This document shows positions 19,148-27,996 of a DNA stretch of 64,000 nt, one piece after another (the first letter of the stretch is position 1; each line of letters begins with the position of its first letter). This DNA comes from Chitinophagaceae bacterium. GTDB taxonomy: Bacteria > Bacteroidota > Bacteroidia > Chitinophagales > Chitinophagaceae. Position numbers and translations under genes: made by a program. The notes under the pieces were generated by a model. The model made no database searches, was not told the DNA's origin, and saw only the letters and a list, made by a program, of their open reading frames with translations. The stretch is taken from the NCBI GenBank assembly GCA_021151685.1, contig JAGKWS010000005.1, positions 1 to 64,000 on the forward strand. The letters run 5' to 3'.

Positions 19148-20809
19148 ATGACTCCGGACAATAAATATGCAAACAATATAATTGTTAAGTTTGCTTCAGT
19201 ACTTACCATTTTGGCACTGGTCATATATCTGGGTGTGGTGCTTTGGTACAAACCATGGGTAGATTGCGACTTGATGGAAGGCGTTTTTTCGCTGAACAAC
19301 TACCTGAACGGACTGGGTTTTCATCAGGTATTTTACATAGGTGCTAATTATCGTATTCAGCCCGAGATTCTATCTTATTGGGCTCCGGGTCAATACGTGT
19401 ACACTTGGCTTATTGCACAGTTGCTGCATACAAACCTTTCCATTGGCCTTATTGTTACCAATATTATATTTCTGGCAACAGGATTGGTGGGGTATTACTA
19501 CCTTCTTCGTCATTTCGGTTTTGGCAAAGCAGTTATTGTTTTCTCCATATTTATGCTTGTTGCCCAGCGATTTTTCAATGGCCTGATATTGAAAATGGCC
19601 ACTGCCGATGTGTTCCTCATTGTATTTGCGGTATATACTATACTACTACAAGAGAAGTATCATGCAGCAACACGCACCAGCACCCGTACATATATCCTTT
19701 TACTACTTTTTTTATGCTGCTTGTCAGGGCTTTTTGCAAAGAACAGTTTTCTGTTGTTCGTTATTTCATCGTCAGTTTTTTATTTCATCTATTACTTCAT
19801 TAGCATATGGAAAGACCGTAGCACTGGTAGTTTCTTTGGCAAGCTTGTCAGAATCAGCCTACCGGGTATTGTAGGGGCTACATCGGCACTTATTTTTCAT
19901 TTTTCGTTATATGCCCGAAGTCGAATACCTTTTGATCCTAAAGACCATGCTACAACATTACAGTTAACCCCACTTAAATTGCTGAATATTGTCATTAAGC
20001 CAGCCGTTCAGTCTTTAGGGTCATTGTTCACATTCGATGCGTTTCTATTTCGAATACCATCTCCCAAGAATAGCTACTTTGCCTTCCTTACAGACTTTAC
20101 CTGGCAGGGTATTATTGCCAGCATACTCATTCTAATTCCATTGTTGTGGGCAATTTACAATTATACAATTGTGCATAAAAAGTCGCTCTTTACATGGTTG
20201 GCAATATCTGTCGCGCTCTTTTATCTACTCTTCTTTTCTGCAGCTATAGTGCGTCAGTCCGAGGTATATGCCGAAGACCGTCTGTTCTTGCCCATGATGT
20301 TGCTACTAATGCCCATCTATGCCACAGCTATACTTTATGGCAAAAATGCCTATAGAATACCTATGATTATGTTCTTTGTAGTATCGGTTGGCTTTTCGGC
20401 ATTAGCCATACCCAATACTATCAAATACTACCATAAAAGCGGCATCGTTAAACGAAAAGATATTATCAGTGGGTTTCAGATACACTCTGAAACAGAAGAC
20501 ATGAAGCAATTGGAAAAACTGGGCAAAGACCTCACAGCCGGTTACCCTTCCGGCAATTTGCTGATTACTAAGTCTACTACCCAGTTTTTCCTTGTTCAGG
20601 CCAATTTGCCTTCAATGTCTCTGGAGTTGGATATTCTGGATAATATTGACTCATTCGTCAATGTCAATCATGCGTTTCTTACCAGCCATCATTTTGATTA
20701 TATGTCGGTAGTAGCACCAATAAATAAGCCATTACAAACCGGCAACCAGAAAATTGTAATGAAACAAGAATATGGCCCTTACAGACTCTATGTAATAGCC
20801 CTACCATAA
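19148..20809 (+). CDS. Polytopic membrane protein, GT-C glycosyltransferase-like
   Basis: Unrecognised 553-residue membrane protein. It starts with one helix (FASVLTILALVIYLGVVLWY), followed by a loop with acidic residues (WVDCDLMEGVFS) and about ten further helices, then a C-terminal soluble domain of ~130 residues. An acidic pair in the first extracytoplasmic loop before a helix bundle is the plan of GT-C glycosyltransferases (PMT, ArnT), but no family signature is clear. The position 24 bp after two acyltransferases suggests a shared role in building or modifying a surface glycan (inference). Confidence 0.7.
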   Translation: MTPDNKYANNIIVKFASVLTILALVIYLGVVLWYKPWVDCDLMEGVFSLNNYLNGLGFHQVFYIGANYRIQPEILSYWAPGQYVYTWLIAQLLHTNLSIGLIVTNIIFLATGLVGYYYLLRHFGFGKAVIVFSIFMLVAQRFFNGLILKMATADVFLIVFAVYTILLQEKYHAATRTSTRTYILLLLFLCCLSGLFAKNSFLLFVISSSVFYFIYYFISIWKDRSTGSFFGKLVRISLPGIVGATSALIFHFSLYARSRIPFDPKDHATTLQLTPLKLLNIVIKPAVQSLGSLFTFDAFLFRIPSPKNSYFAFLTDFTWQGIIASILILIPLLWAIYNYTIVHKKSLFTWLAISVALFYLLFFSAAIVRQSEVYAEDRLFLPMMLLLMPIYATAILYGKNAYRIPMIMFFVVSVGFSALAIPNTIKYYHKSGIVKRKDIISGFQIHSETEDMKQLEKLGKDLTAGYPSGNLLITKSTTQFFLVQANLPSMSLELDILDNIDSFVNVNHAFLTSHHFDYMSVVAPINKPLQTGNQKIVMKQEYGPYRLYVIALP

Positions 20810-20837
20810 AAAAGCCACCAACATGTGGTGGCTTTTT
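20809..20837. terminator. Terminator after the acyltransferase cluster
   Basis: A 12-bp stem (20809-20820 with 20826-20837), loop ACATG, ending in TTTTT. It overlaps the last base of the stop codon. The core GCCACC/GGTGGC resembles the coxA terminators. Confidence 0.85.
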
Positions 20838-20926
20838 GCCCGAATAAAAACGCTCAACTATTATTGCGGGGTAAGGTTCTGCAAAACTGTACATCTTTGC
20901 AACGGGAGGACAATGAGAAATGTTAT

Positions 20927-21394
20927 TCAGGATACTTGTACCTGTGTTTTTACAAAGTTTTCCAACTTGCGTACATAATCGAAGTAGCCTCGCTGCATGC
21001 GCACCCAAAATGCACCAAATACCAGAAAACTGGCACCAAAAAGCAGATAGGTGATGTGTGGCTCGCCACCTAGAAGAAAGAGGACGAGTGCTGCAGCAAA
21101 CAAAAAAGCGCAAAACAACATAATGAGTAGCGGACCTCCGTAGTCTATCACCCTTATTTTAGAGGTGAGTACTACTTTGTTCTGATTCCCCTCTGTAACA
21201 ACGTCTACATCGGTAATGGGCAATGTTTTTATTTCATCAAGGTATTCAGTGTGGGGGGCAATTTTTAATAGTGTCTCCTGGTCGTACACCTCAAAGTCGA
21301 GGTCGTGAATTTTGATGTGCTTTCCTGCAAGGCGGTTCATGAATGCCTCTTTTGTAAGCGGGAGCGGATACTTACGTACTCTTGTGAAAATCAT
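20927..21394 (-). CDS. Hypothetical protein with two membrane helices
   Basis: Not recognised. The 155-residue protein has a charged N-terminal half of about 85 residues that looks like a small beta-rich soluble domain, then two transmembrane helices (GGPLLIMLFCAFLFAAALVLFLLGG and a second around ITYLLFGASFLVFGAFW), and a short amphipathic basic C-terminus. Codon use resembles the neighbours. It is transcribed alone, convergent with the acyltransferase cluster. Confidence 0.65.
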   Translation of the reverse strand: MIFTRVRKYPLPLTKEAFMNRLAGKHIKIHDLDFEVYDQETLLKIAPHTEYLDEIKTLPITDVDVVTEGNQNKVVLTSKIRVIDYGGPLLIMLFCAFLFAAALVLFLLGGEPHITYLLFGASFLVFGAFWVRMQRGYFDYVRKLENFVKTQVQVS

Positions 21395-21666
21395 AAAACA
21401 AGTTTTTCAGGTGAACAATCATATATAACAGACACACAAACTGTGCCAAAAGTTTGTTTTTAGAAAAATAATTTTTGGGTTAACCTAATTTTTACACCCA
21501 CAAGCTATTTATTGTCTTCAAACAGTTGTTTTAACACAATTTTAATCGAATTTATTAACTACTGGGTAAAATTCAAAAAACACGATGCATTATTTTTTTT
21601 ACAAAAACGTGTATTTACATCAAATATTTTCACAACTAACAGAAATACAATGAGATAGCACAAAAA

Positions 21667-21706
21667 AAGAAAAAGCAGGTTGACGTGTGCCAACCTGCTT
21701 TTTCTT
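21667..21706. terminator. Terminator of the choice-of-anchor L gene
   Basis: A perfect 16-bp stem (21667-21682 with 21691-21706) and an 8-nt loop, with A-run and T-run on the outer sides. It lies 25 bp past the stop of the minus-strand gene at 21732. Between it and the gene starting at 21394 is about 270 bp of AT-rich DNA without a gene. Confidence 0.85.
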
Positions 21707-21731
21707 GCGGTTACTATAACAAACAGCTATT

Positions 21732-24419
21732 CTACCGTATCAGCGTCACATCACCCTTGTATATTTTCTCGGGCTCGCCGGGTTTACCCAGTATTACCAC
21801 GTAGTGATATACTCCCATCTCTGCCGGTTTGTTGTTGTAGGTACCATCCCACCCCTGCCGCTCGCCGGTTTTGTGATGATACACCACCTCGCCCCAACGA
21901 TTGTATACCTTAAAGTCTACAATGGTTTGGTAACTGATGCCTCTGATTCGGAAGATATCGTTTAGCCCATCTCCGTTGGGGGTAAATGCCGTAGGCACAA
22001 ACTCGGTCATATCTATATCTACACCTATTTCTACACTGGCCGAGTCTACACAGCCCCATGTATTCATACCATATACCTTGTAGGTGGTAGTAGCCAGTGG
22101 GCGTGCTATAGGATTGTTGATGTTGTTATTGGTGAGCGTACCATCGTTAGGTGTCCATGTATACAGCAGGTAATCGGGGCTCAACCTGATTGCTGTTAGC
22201 TGAATCTCGGAACCATAGGGTATTACCGAATTACCGGGTTCTATAGCAATCTTTACCGGTGGTGCTACGGTAATAGACAGGCTGTCTTCCCATGTGCAGG
22301 TAGGCAGGGCGGTTTGCACCATTACCTTGTACTTATATACGCCTGGCACCATAGTAAAGAAGCTTGGCGATAGACTGGTATCGGCACCCAAAAGGTGGTC
22401 TGTGGGGGTCCATGTATGTGTATAGGCAAGATCGCCGGGGGTATACATTACATTTAGTGGCATTGGCACCCCTATGCATACAGTGGTGTCGCCCGTCAGT
22501 ATGTTCACTCGTGGGTTCCAAGTGGTGTACTTTATGGTATGCGATACATCGGGGCAACCAGGGTAGTGTGCAGTTACCGTATATATCACCTCGGCCGGCG
22601 GATATGGTGGTGATACAACGGGCAGAAAAATATTGGGGTCCGAGATTGATGTATTGCCCGCAGAACCATCCCATGTGTAGGAAAACTCGGTATCGCCTAT
22701 GCCACGAATCTGGTAACTACCGGGAGGATAGCAAACAATAGTGTCCAAACTCAACAGTTGGAAATCGTTGGGCAGTACATGCAGGAAGATGGTATCGGTA
22801 GCACTGCAACCGGGCACGGGCGCACTCACAGTCACATACTGCCAGCGGTCTATGCTGTCGCCGGGGGTGAATATAGGGTTGGCTATTGATGGATTGTTGA
22901 GGTATGTTGCCGGGTTCCACGAATAGGTGTAGGGTATACCCATGGGTGTTGCGGTAACCTGTAGCTGTAGTGGTGTACCCTGGCAGGTTATCTGCACATC
23001 GGGGCCGGCATTGAGCACCGGCCGCTCATATACAGTTATGGTAATTCTGTCGCGCGAGGGGCTACAACCCGGAAACGTACCTGTAACCGAATACGTGGTG
23101 GTAACGGTAGGTGTAGCTATCACCGGCCCTATAATGGTAGAGGTACTAAGGGTGGTAGTGGGTGTCCACGAATAGGTGAGTAATGTATCGCCGGTGGCGG
23201 CAATGGTTACATACTGCCCCTGGCAAATAGCGGTGTCTGGTGTGATGATATTGAGTCTGAAAGAATCGAGAATAGTGAGCATGGCACTATCTATAACGGT
23301 AGGTACACCGCCACAACTGTAAGGTGCCAATATCAGCAACTTCACCACCTTGGGGCCTGTGGGCGGTACTACAAGGCCATGTATCAGCAAATCCTGGTCT
23401 GTGGCACCTGCGGGTATCACTACACTGTCGGTTATCCATGTATAGTCGTAGCCATTTACAGCACTGCCACCAACTATGAATTTTATAGTGAATGGGTTGG
23501 TAAGGCTACCACTGCGGCGAAAAACAAACTTGCCCGGCAAACAACCCCGTACACAATACTGGCCAGTGGCAGTATCAAGCGGATTCATCCCGATAGGGTT
23601 TACAGAAATAGAGGTAGATGAAAGGCTGCCGGCCTCCAAAAACACCCCCGAGTCGTAGATACCATCATTCGCATCTGACACACCTATTTTCAGGTGAAAG
23701 GTATCGCAGGGTATCACTCGGGCCACAGCCTGCAACCCGGTGGTAAGGCCATCGTAAGTAATAAGGGTGCCGGTAACATTGTTTACATAGTAGGTGCAAA
23801 ATGGCGAGCCGAGGCCTAATGCTGTACATGTAGATAATGGCCAACCCGCCGAAGCCCCACAATTGATACTATTGATGCATACAGGAATAGTGGTGCCTGG
23901 TACCATGGCAATGTTGGTTGGCGTAGCATAACCGGGGCCAGAGATAAAGAAGCCAAAAGGGTCGTTGTAGGGCGAGCAGGAATAGCTTGGGTACTCTTCT
24001 GACCCAAAAATATAGTTGAACCGAATAGTATCACCCGCAGGCATAAAATCGAAATCGAGCAGACAGGCATTGAAAGTAGTACTACCTGCCAGCGTTGTAA
24101 GCATAGGATGACCGGGGGCACCATTGTCGACCGAAGCAAAAAAACCACCGGGCCCGGCGGCATCGGTAGCCAAACCACTGGTAAGCACTACTCCCTCGTT
24201 AAAGACAGCAGGCGATGTAACCGTATTGGTAAATGTACCTTCTGCCGTAGGCGGACAAGTGAGCACAGCATTCATACCTATTACCCCGGGGCCCAGCAAT
24301 TTGTTCATAAGTGCGGTAGCTGTTGCCGATGGGGTTACAACAATTTGTGCCTTGCCTGCCAGCGGCATCAGCAACATAGAGAAGGCCAACAAACGCAATG
24401 AAGCGTACAACTTTTTCAT
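21732..24419 (-). CDS. Choice-of-anchor L protein with CHU_C (type B) T9SS tail
   Basis: Secreted surface protein of 895 residues. The start is set by the signal peptide MKKLYASLRLLAFSMLL...GKAQ. Next comes the choice-of-anchor L domain (~25-270), with the RFNYIFGSEEYPSYS and NDPFGFFISGPGY motifs. About 450 residues of Ig/PKD-like beta repeats follow (SYSWNP, YTWDGS, YTHTWTP, YTWTPNDGT), each ~80 residues. The end is the gliding-motility-associated CTD: VPTAFTPNGDGLNDIFRI, VYNRWGEVVYH, GWDGTYNNKP, GVYHYVV. This tail type is usually exported by T9SS with the help of a PorP/SprF-like partner, which is not in the window. Likely an adhesin or structural surface polymer. Confidence 0.9.
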   Translation of the reverse strand: MKKLYASLRLLAFSMLLMPLAGKAQIVVTPSATATALMNKLLGPGVIGMNAVLTCPPTAEGTFTNTVTSPAVFNEGVVLTSGLATDAAGPGGFFASVDNGAPGHPMLTTLAGSTTFNACLLDFDFMPAGDTIRFNYIFGSEEYPSYSCSPYNDPFGFFISGPGYATPTNIAMVPGTTIPVCINSINCGASAGWPLSTCTALGLGSPFCTYYVNNVTGTLITYDGLTTGLQAVARVIPCDTFHLKIGVSDANDGIYDSGVFLEAGSLSSTSISVNPIGMNPLDTATGQYCVRGCLPGKFVFRRSGSLTNPFTIKFIVGGSAVNGYDYTWITDSVVIPAGATDQDLLIHGLVVPPTGPKVVKLLILAPYSCGGVPTVIDSAMLTILDSFRLNIITPDTAICQGQYVTIAATGDTLLTYSWTPTTTLSTSTIIGPVIATPTVTTTYSVTGTFPGCSPSRDRITITVYERPVLNAGPDVQITCQGTPLQLQVTATPMGIPYTYSWNPATYLNNPSIANPIFTPGDSIDRWQYVTVSAPVPGCSATDTIFLHVLPNDFQLLSLDTIVCYPPGSYQIRGIGDTEFSYTWDGSAGNTSISDPNIFLPVVSPPYPPAEVIYTVTAHYPGCPDVSHTIKYTTWNPRVNILTGDTTVCIGVPMPLNVMYTPGDLAYTHTWTPTDHLLGADTSLSPSFFTMVPGVYKYKVMVQTALPTCTWEDSLSITVAPPVKIAIEPGNSVIPYGSEIQLTAIRLSPDYLLYTWTPNDGTLTNNNINNPIARPLATTTYKVYGMNTWGCVDSASVEIGVDIDMTEFVPTAFTPNGDGLNDIFRIRGISYQTIVDFKVYNRWGEVVYHHKTGERQGWDGTYNNKPAEMGVYHYVVILGKPGEPEKIYKGDVTLIR

Positions 24420-24659
24420 AGAATAACGATTTTGATGCAAAAAGAGACTGTTAAGGTGTTTTTTTTGTTTGGGTATCCGATTATAGAACTGTAATAGTTA
24501 TTAACCACTGGGGTATCTATGCCTATAAAGACATCATAATGAGAGGGATAGTTGGGCTGTCATGTCATTTTATCATATAAATTATGCCAAACTATGTGAT
24601 TCGCTGATGTTCAGTACCCACCAATTTCTGTAAAGGGTGCCTACCCATAGGGTGGTTTA

Positions 24660-24667
24660 TATTTTTG
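24660..24667 (+). promoter_or_regulatory. Possible -7 promoter box of the CBM9-like lipoprotein
   Basis: TATTTTTG fits TAnnTTTG 46 bp before the chosen ATG. No clear TTG at 19 bp spacing. The 240 bp upstream up to 24420 hold no gene that I can support. Confidence 0.35.
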
Positions 24668-24712
24668 TACAAAATGCGCCAAATAAACAACGGCTACCCT
24701 TATTTTGCATGT

Positions 24713-25588
24713 ATGAACATTATGAGGAAGCAAGATGCTTGGCTATTGTGTGCGCTGGCTATAATGGCATCGTGCGGTAGTGCCAAAAATGGAGGCAAAT
24801 CTGGCAGTGCCGTAGCAGGCACATGGCAAGCAGAGCCCATAAAGATAGATGGAGACTGTACCGACTGGCCATCGCCCTACCCCAACTATGATGCAAAAGC
24901 AAAAATAGCCTATGCTACATCTAACGATGCCGAAAACCTGTACATCACCATCCAAACAGGCGACCCGCTGACGCAAATAAAAATGCTGAAACAGGGTATG
25001 TCGGTAGCAATAGACACGGGTGGGCGCAAAGATGCTACGTTTGCTATCAACTATCCGTTGCAAAACACCGACGATCTTGCCGAACTGTTTGCACAAAGCG
25101 AGGCTCAGAATAGTGGCTCACCCACACTGAGCCGACAGTTTGAGCAAAAGCTGAAAAAAAGCCTTGATGGTGCCAATCAATATGCGCTGGAAGGCTTTGG
25201 TACTTGCAGCGGCGGCTATATGATTTCTCAGGAGGCCCCCTGCGGCATACGTATCAAGGCCGCTGTAGACGAGTATAAGCAACTGGTATGGGAAGCTGTG
25301 ATACCTATGAAGGCCCTTTATGGCCACAACATTACCGCAAATGCAGCAGGAAGGGCCATTAGTGTATGCTACGCTATAAAAGGCTTTAAGGCACCAAGCA
25401 CCAAGGGAGACAACAGCTCTATGCCCATGAACAACAACATGGGCCGGCAGGGTGGCATGGCTGGTGGCGGTATGAACAGTATGCCCATGGGTGCCTCAAC
25501 AGTTAGCAAATCGGGCGGGCCCCTGGCCCACTTGTACGAGAGCACAAAGACATGGAAGTTTTTCTCTCTGGCAGGGCCGGGTAAGTGA
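24713..25588 (+). CDS. CBM9-like lipoprotein
   Basis: Predicted lipoprotein: a short basic start (MNIMRKQ), a hydrophobic stretch and a lipobox ending IMASC, then a Gly/Ser linker. Residues ~40-130 of the mature form (IKIDGDCTDWPSP..., AYATSNDAENLYITIQ, SVAIDTGGRKD) have the pattern of carbohydrate-binding module 9/DOMON-like beta sandwiches. Near the C-terminus is a Met/Gly/Asn-rich low-complexity stretch (SSMPMNNNMGRQGGM, NSMPMG), a composition seen in some metal-handling proteins. The function is unknown. Upstream in-frame Met codons exist, but only this one places the signal at the N-terminus. Confidence 0.7.
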   Translation: MNIMRKQDAWLLCALAIMASCGSAKNGGKSGSAVAGTWQAEPIKIDGDCTDWPSPYPNYDAKAKIAYATSNDAENLYITIQTGDPLTQIKMLKQGMSVAIDTGGRKDATFAINYPLQNTDDLAELFAQSEAQNSGSPTLSRQFEQKLKKSLDGANQYALEGFGTCSGGYMISQEAPCGIRIKAAVDEYKQLVWEAVIPMKALYGHNITANAAGRAISVCYAIKGFKAPSTKGDNSSMPMNNNMGRQGGMAGGGMNSMPMGASTVSKSGGPLAHLYESTKTWKFFSLAGPGK

Positions 25589-25632
25589 TGCTATGTGTGC
25601 ATAGCCAACGCTTATTGTTCGCTTTGTTTCAC

Positions 25633-25662
25633 TTGTATTTTCGCATCATAACCTTACCTTTG
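25633..25662 (+). promoter_or_regulatory. Promoter of the nuo operon
   Basis: TTG (25633-25635), 19 bp, then TACCTTTG (25655-25662): an exact match to the Bacteroidota TTG-N19-TAnnTTTG promoter. Transcription would start about 40 bp before the nuoA ATG. Confidence 0.65.
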
Positions 25663-25709
25663 TCTGTTTTGATATTATATACTTTCAGCAATCAGGAAGC
25701 ATACCATTT

Positions 25710-26096
25710 ATGAATGTACTATTGCAGGCAACCAATACGCCGTTCAACTATTTTCCCATTGCACTACAAATAGTAGTGGCCATAGGTTTTATAGTAGTAA
25801 TGATGGGGGCAACACACATGCTGGGCCCCAAGCGCAGAACGCAGGACAAGCTCATCAACTTTGAAAGTGGTATCCCCTCGGTGGGCAATGCCCGCCAGCC
25901 CATGGGTATCAAGTACTTTTTGGTGGCCATCCTTTTTGTACTGTTCGATGTAGAAGTAATTTTCTTCTACCCATATGCGGTCAATTTCCGTCATTTGGGC
26001 AAGGAGGGCTTTATAGAAGTTTTGTTGTTTGTGGCTTTCTTCCTCTGCGGCTTCCTTTACATAGTAAAGAAAGGTGCATTGGATTGGGAAGACTAA
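25710..26096 (+). CDS. nuoA: NADH-quinone oxidoreductase subunit A
   Basis: Three-helix membrane subunit of complex I, 128 residues. The long loop between helices 1 and 2 holds the conserved KLINFESGIPSVGNAR stretch; helix 2 is followed by LFDVEVIFFYPYAV. The C-terminal helix (EVLLFVAFFLCGFLYIV) ends in a GALDWED tail. Its product packs against NuoH and NuoB near the quinone site. First gene of the cluster, behind a good promoter. Confidence 0.96.
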   Translation: MNVLLQATNTPFNYFPIALQIVVAIGFIVVMMGATHMLGPKRRTQDKLINFESGIPSVGNARQPMGIKYFLVAILFVLFDVEVIFFYPYAVNFRHLGKEGFIEVLLFVAFFLCGFLYIVKKGALDWED

Positions 26097-26102
26097 AGCA
26101 AA

Positions 26103-26120
26103 TACCGGCCTACGCCGGTA
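26103..26120. repeat. GC-rich hairpin between nuoA and nuoB
   Basis: TACCGGC-CTAC-GCCGGTA, a perfect 7-bp stem just after the nuoA stop. No U-run follows, so it is more likely an mRNA-stabilising or processing hairpin than a terminator. Confidence 0.55.
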
Positions 26121-26158
26121 ACCAGTGAGAGGAATTGTATCAGATAAACAAAAAAAAC

Positions 26159-26190
26159 ACCTTCGTAAAGAGGGTATGGGAGGGTTAGAG
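26159..26190 (+). promoter_or_regulatory. Leader hairpin of nuoB
   Basis: A short stem (26159-26164 with 26170-26175) is followed by GGGAGGG and GAGTT, ending at the ATG at 26193. It belongs to a group of GC-rich leader hairpins found before nuoB, nuoC, nuoD and nuoN, each placing a GGAG/GAGG sequence within reach of the start codon. Confidence 0.4.
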
Positions 26191-26192
26191 TT

Positions 26193-26756
26193 ATGCCTCG
26201 TCCGGTTCAGTACAATACGAACATCAAAATGGTAGAAATGCCTGCCGGTTATTCCGGCGAGGGCTTTCACGCAACGTCTTTCGACAAGGTGGTGGGCCTT
26301 GCCCGCGCCAATTCTCTGTGGCCATTGCCGTTTGCCACATCGTGCTGCGGTATAGAATTTATGGCCACCATGGGTTCCAACTACGATCTGTCGCGCTTTG
26401 GCTCTGAGCGTATGGGCTTTACGCCCCGCCAGTGCGATATGCTGCTGGTAGCCGGAACCATTGCCAAAAAAATGGCCCCCATTCTGCGCCAGGTGTACCT
26501 GCAAATGGCCGAGCCCCGCTGGGTAATAGCCATAGGTGCATGCGCCAGCAGTGGAGGTATATTCGATTCTTACTCGGTACTGCAGGGTATAGACCAGGTA
26601 ATACCTGTAGACGTGTATGTACCCGGTTGCCCGCCCAGACCAGAAGGCATACTGGATGGTATACTGAAGTTGCAGGATCTTGTACACAACGAGAGCCTGC
26701 GCCGCCGTACCAGCCCGGTGTACAAAGAGCTGATGACAAGCTATGGTATAGAATAG
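26193..26756 (+). CDS. nuoB: NADH-quinone oxidoreductase subunit B
   Basis: Carries cluster N2, the last Fe-S centre before quinone. The cysteines are in place: tandem Cys in ATSCCGIEF, Cys in GACASSGG and Cys in VPGCPPRPEG. Length 187 residues; normal. It acts at the junction of the peripheral and membrane arms with NuoD. The gene lies between nuoA and nuoC, with no overlap. Confidence 0.97.
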   Translation: MPRPVQYNTNIKMVEMPAGYSGEGFHATSFDKVVGLARANSLWPLPFATSCCGIEFMATMGSNYDLSRFGSERMGFTPRQCDMLLVAGTIAKKMAPILRQVYLQMAEPRWVIAIGACASSGGIFDSYSVLQGIDQVIPVDVYVPGCPPRPEGILDGILKLQDLVHNESLRRRTSPVYKELMTSYGIE

Positions 26757-26766
26757 CCCCACCCGG

Positions 26767-26783
26767 CCTCCCCCAAGGGGAGG
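26767..26783. repeat. Palindromic spacer hairpin before nuoC
   Basis: CCTCCCC-CAA-GGGGAGG, a perfect 7-bp stem 10 bp after the nuoB stop, in an unusually C/G-rich spacer that also holds a second pair of C-runs and G-runs (26820-26846). This CCCC-AAGGGG type of spacer looks like a dispersed intergenic repeat rather than ordinary leader. Confidence 0.5.
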
Positions 26784-26851
26784 AGATGAAATGTGGCATC
26801 ATTATAAATTTCAAAAAAACCCCTTCCCCCCGGGAAATGGCAGGGCCAAAT

Positions 26852-27349
26852 ATGACCAACGAAATTCTGAAAGAAAGGCTTATTGACCGTTTCGGAGAAG
26901 AACTCTCGGAATGGGACGACCAATACGGGATGCTCTGCTTCAGAGCTCCGGCCGACAAGAATATAGAAGTAATGCGGTTTCTGTATGACGATGAAACGCT
27001 GCGTTTCCGTTTCCTTACCGACCTTACCGGCGTGCATTACCCCGACCGAACCAATGAGGAACTGTGTGTGGTATACCACCTGCACAACCTTATAGACAAT
27101 GTGCGGCTGCGCTTTAAGGTATATGCACCGGTGGCAGCACCCGATGTGCCCACCGCTACAACAGTATTCTCTGGTGCAAACTGGATGGAGCGTGAAACTT
27201 ACGACTTCTTTGGTATCAACTTTGTTGGCCATCCCGAGCTGAAAAGAATACTGAACGTGGACGAGATGGACTACTTCCCGATGCGTAAGGAGTACCAGAT
27301 GGAAGACCCTACACGCCGCGACAAGGACGACGAAATGTTTGGACGATAA
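26852..27349 (+). CDS. nuoC: NADH-quinone oxidoreductase subunit C
   Basis: Structural peripheral-arm subunit, 165 residues; a separate gene here, not fused to nuoD. The family signature is present: ERETYDFFGINFVGHPELKRIL and the end DYFPMRKEYQMEDP. The start was chosen at MTNEILKERLID; an in-frame ATG five codons upstream (MAGPN) is also possible, while the open frame further back is only the GC-rich spacer. A Uma2 gene follows within 16 bp, separating nuoC from nuoD. Confidence 0.95.
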   Translation: MTNEILKERLIDRFGEELSEWDDQYGMLCFRAPADKNIEVMRFLYDDETLRFRFLTDLTGVHYPDRTNEELCVVYHLHNLIDNVRLRFKVYAPVAAPDVPTATTVFSGANWMERETYDFFGINFVGHPELKRILNVDEMDYFPMRKEYQMEDPTRRDKDDEMFGR

Positions 27350-27364
27350 AAAAACTATGTACCC

Positions 27365-27940
27365 GTGACGCTGCAGGAGCTGGATATGAACAAAACGTAC
27401 ACCTATGCCGACTACTTCCGGTGGAAACTGGAAGAGCGGGTAGAGCTGATTCGTGGGCGCATATTCGAAATGAGCCCGGCACCCAGCAGAAGGCAGCAGC
27501 AGATATCGGGCAACATTTTTTACGAACTGAAGCAATTTGTGCAGCGTGGCCCGTGCGAAGTGTACAGTGCCCCTTTCGATGTGAGGCTGCCCCGCAAGTC
27601 GGCCAGCGACATAGACATTACCACTGTGCTCCAACCCGATGTGTGTGTGGTGTGCGATGCCAGCAAACTGGATGAAAAAGGCTGTGTAGGCGCACCAGAC
27701 ATTGTAGTAGAAGTACTATCGCCGGGAAACAATGCCAAAGAGCTGAAAAATAAATATGAGGTGTACGAAGAAGCCGGAGTGCCGGAATATTGGGTGGTAT
27801 CGCCACAAGACGAGACCGTTCTGGTATACACACTTACTGGCGGCAAGTACACAGCATCGCGAATGATGGTGGCCGGAGACAGCGTACATTCAACAGTATT
27901 GAATGGGTTTTCGCTGGATGTGGCCCGGTTATTTGAATAG
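27365..27940 (+). CDS. Uma2 family (DUF820) endonuclease-like protein
   Basis: Member of the Uma2/DUF820 family, with a PD-(D/E)XK nuclease fold and no known physiological role. Visible features are the YTYADYFRWKLEERVELIRG start, MSPAPSRRQQQISGN, and the core LQPDVCVVCD...APDIVVEVLSPGN with the catalytic-type D and E residues, then AGVPEYWVVSP. I used the GTG start because the preceding TLQELD resembles family N-termini; the ATG at 27386 is the alternative. The family is present in many copies in Bacteroidota and Cyanobacteria. Here it sits inside the complex I operon, in the same direction, between nuoC and nuoD. Confidence 0.88.
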   Translation: MTLQELDMNKTYTYADYFRWKLEERVELIRGRIFEMSPAPSRRQQQISGNIFYELKQFVQRGPCEVYSAPFDVRLPRKSASDIDITTVLQPDVCVVCDASKLDEKGCVGAPDIVVEVLSPGNNAKELKNKYEVYEEAGVPEYWVVSPQDETVLVYTLTGGKYTASRMMVAGDSVHSTVLNGFSLDVARLFE

Positions 27941-27972
27941 AAATTAAGAAAAAGCATTTGTAAATCAGGAAA

Positions 27973-27996
27973 AAGCTCCTGCGGGAGTTTGGGGTT
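27973..27996 (+). promoter_or_regulatory. Leader hairpin of nuoD
   Basis: AAGCTCC-TGCG-GGAGTTT (27973-27990), a 7-bp stem with one G-U pair, then GGGGTT and the ATG at 27997. Nearly the same leader precedes nuoN. The right arm holds GGAG, so a ribosome site may be hidden in the stem. Confidence 0.5.
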
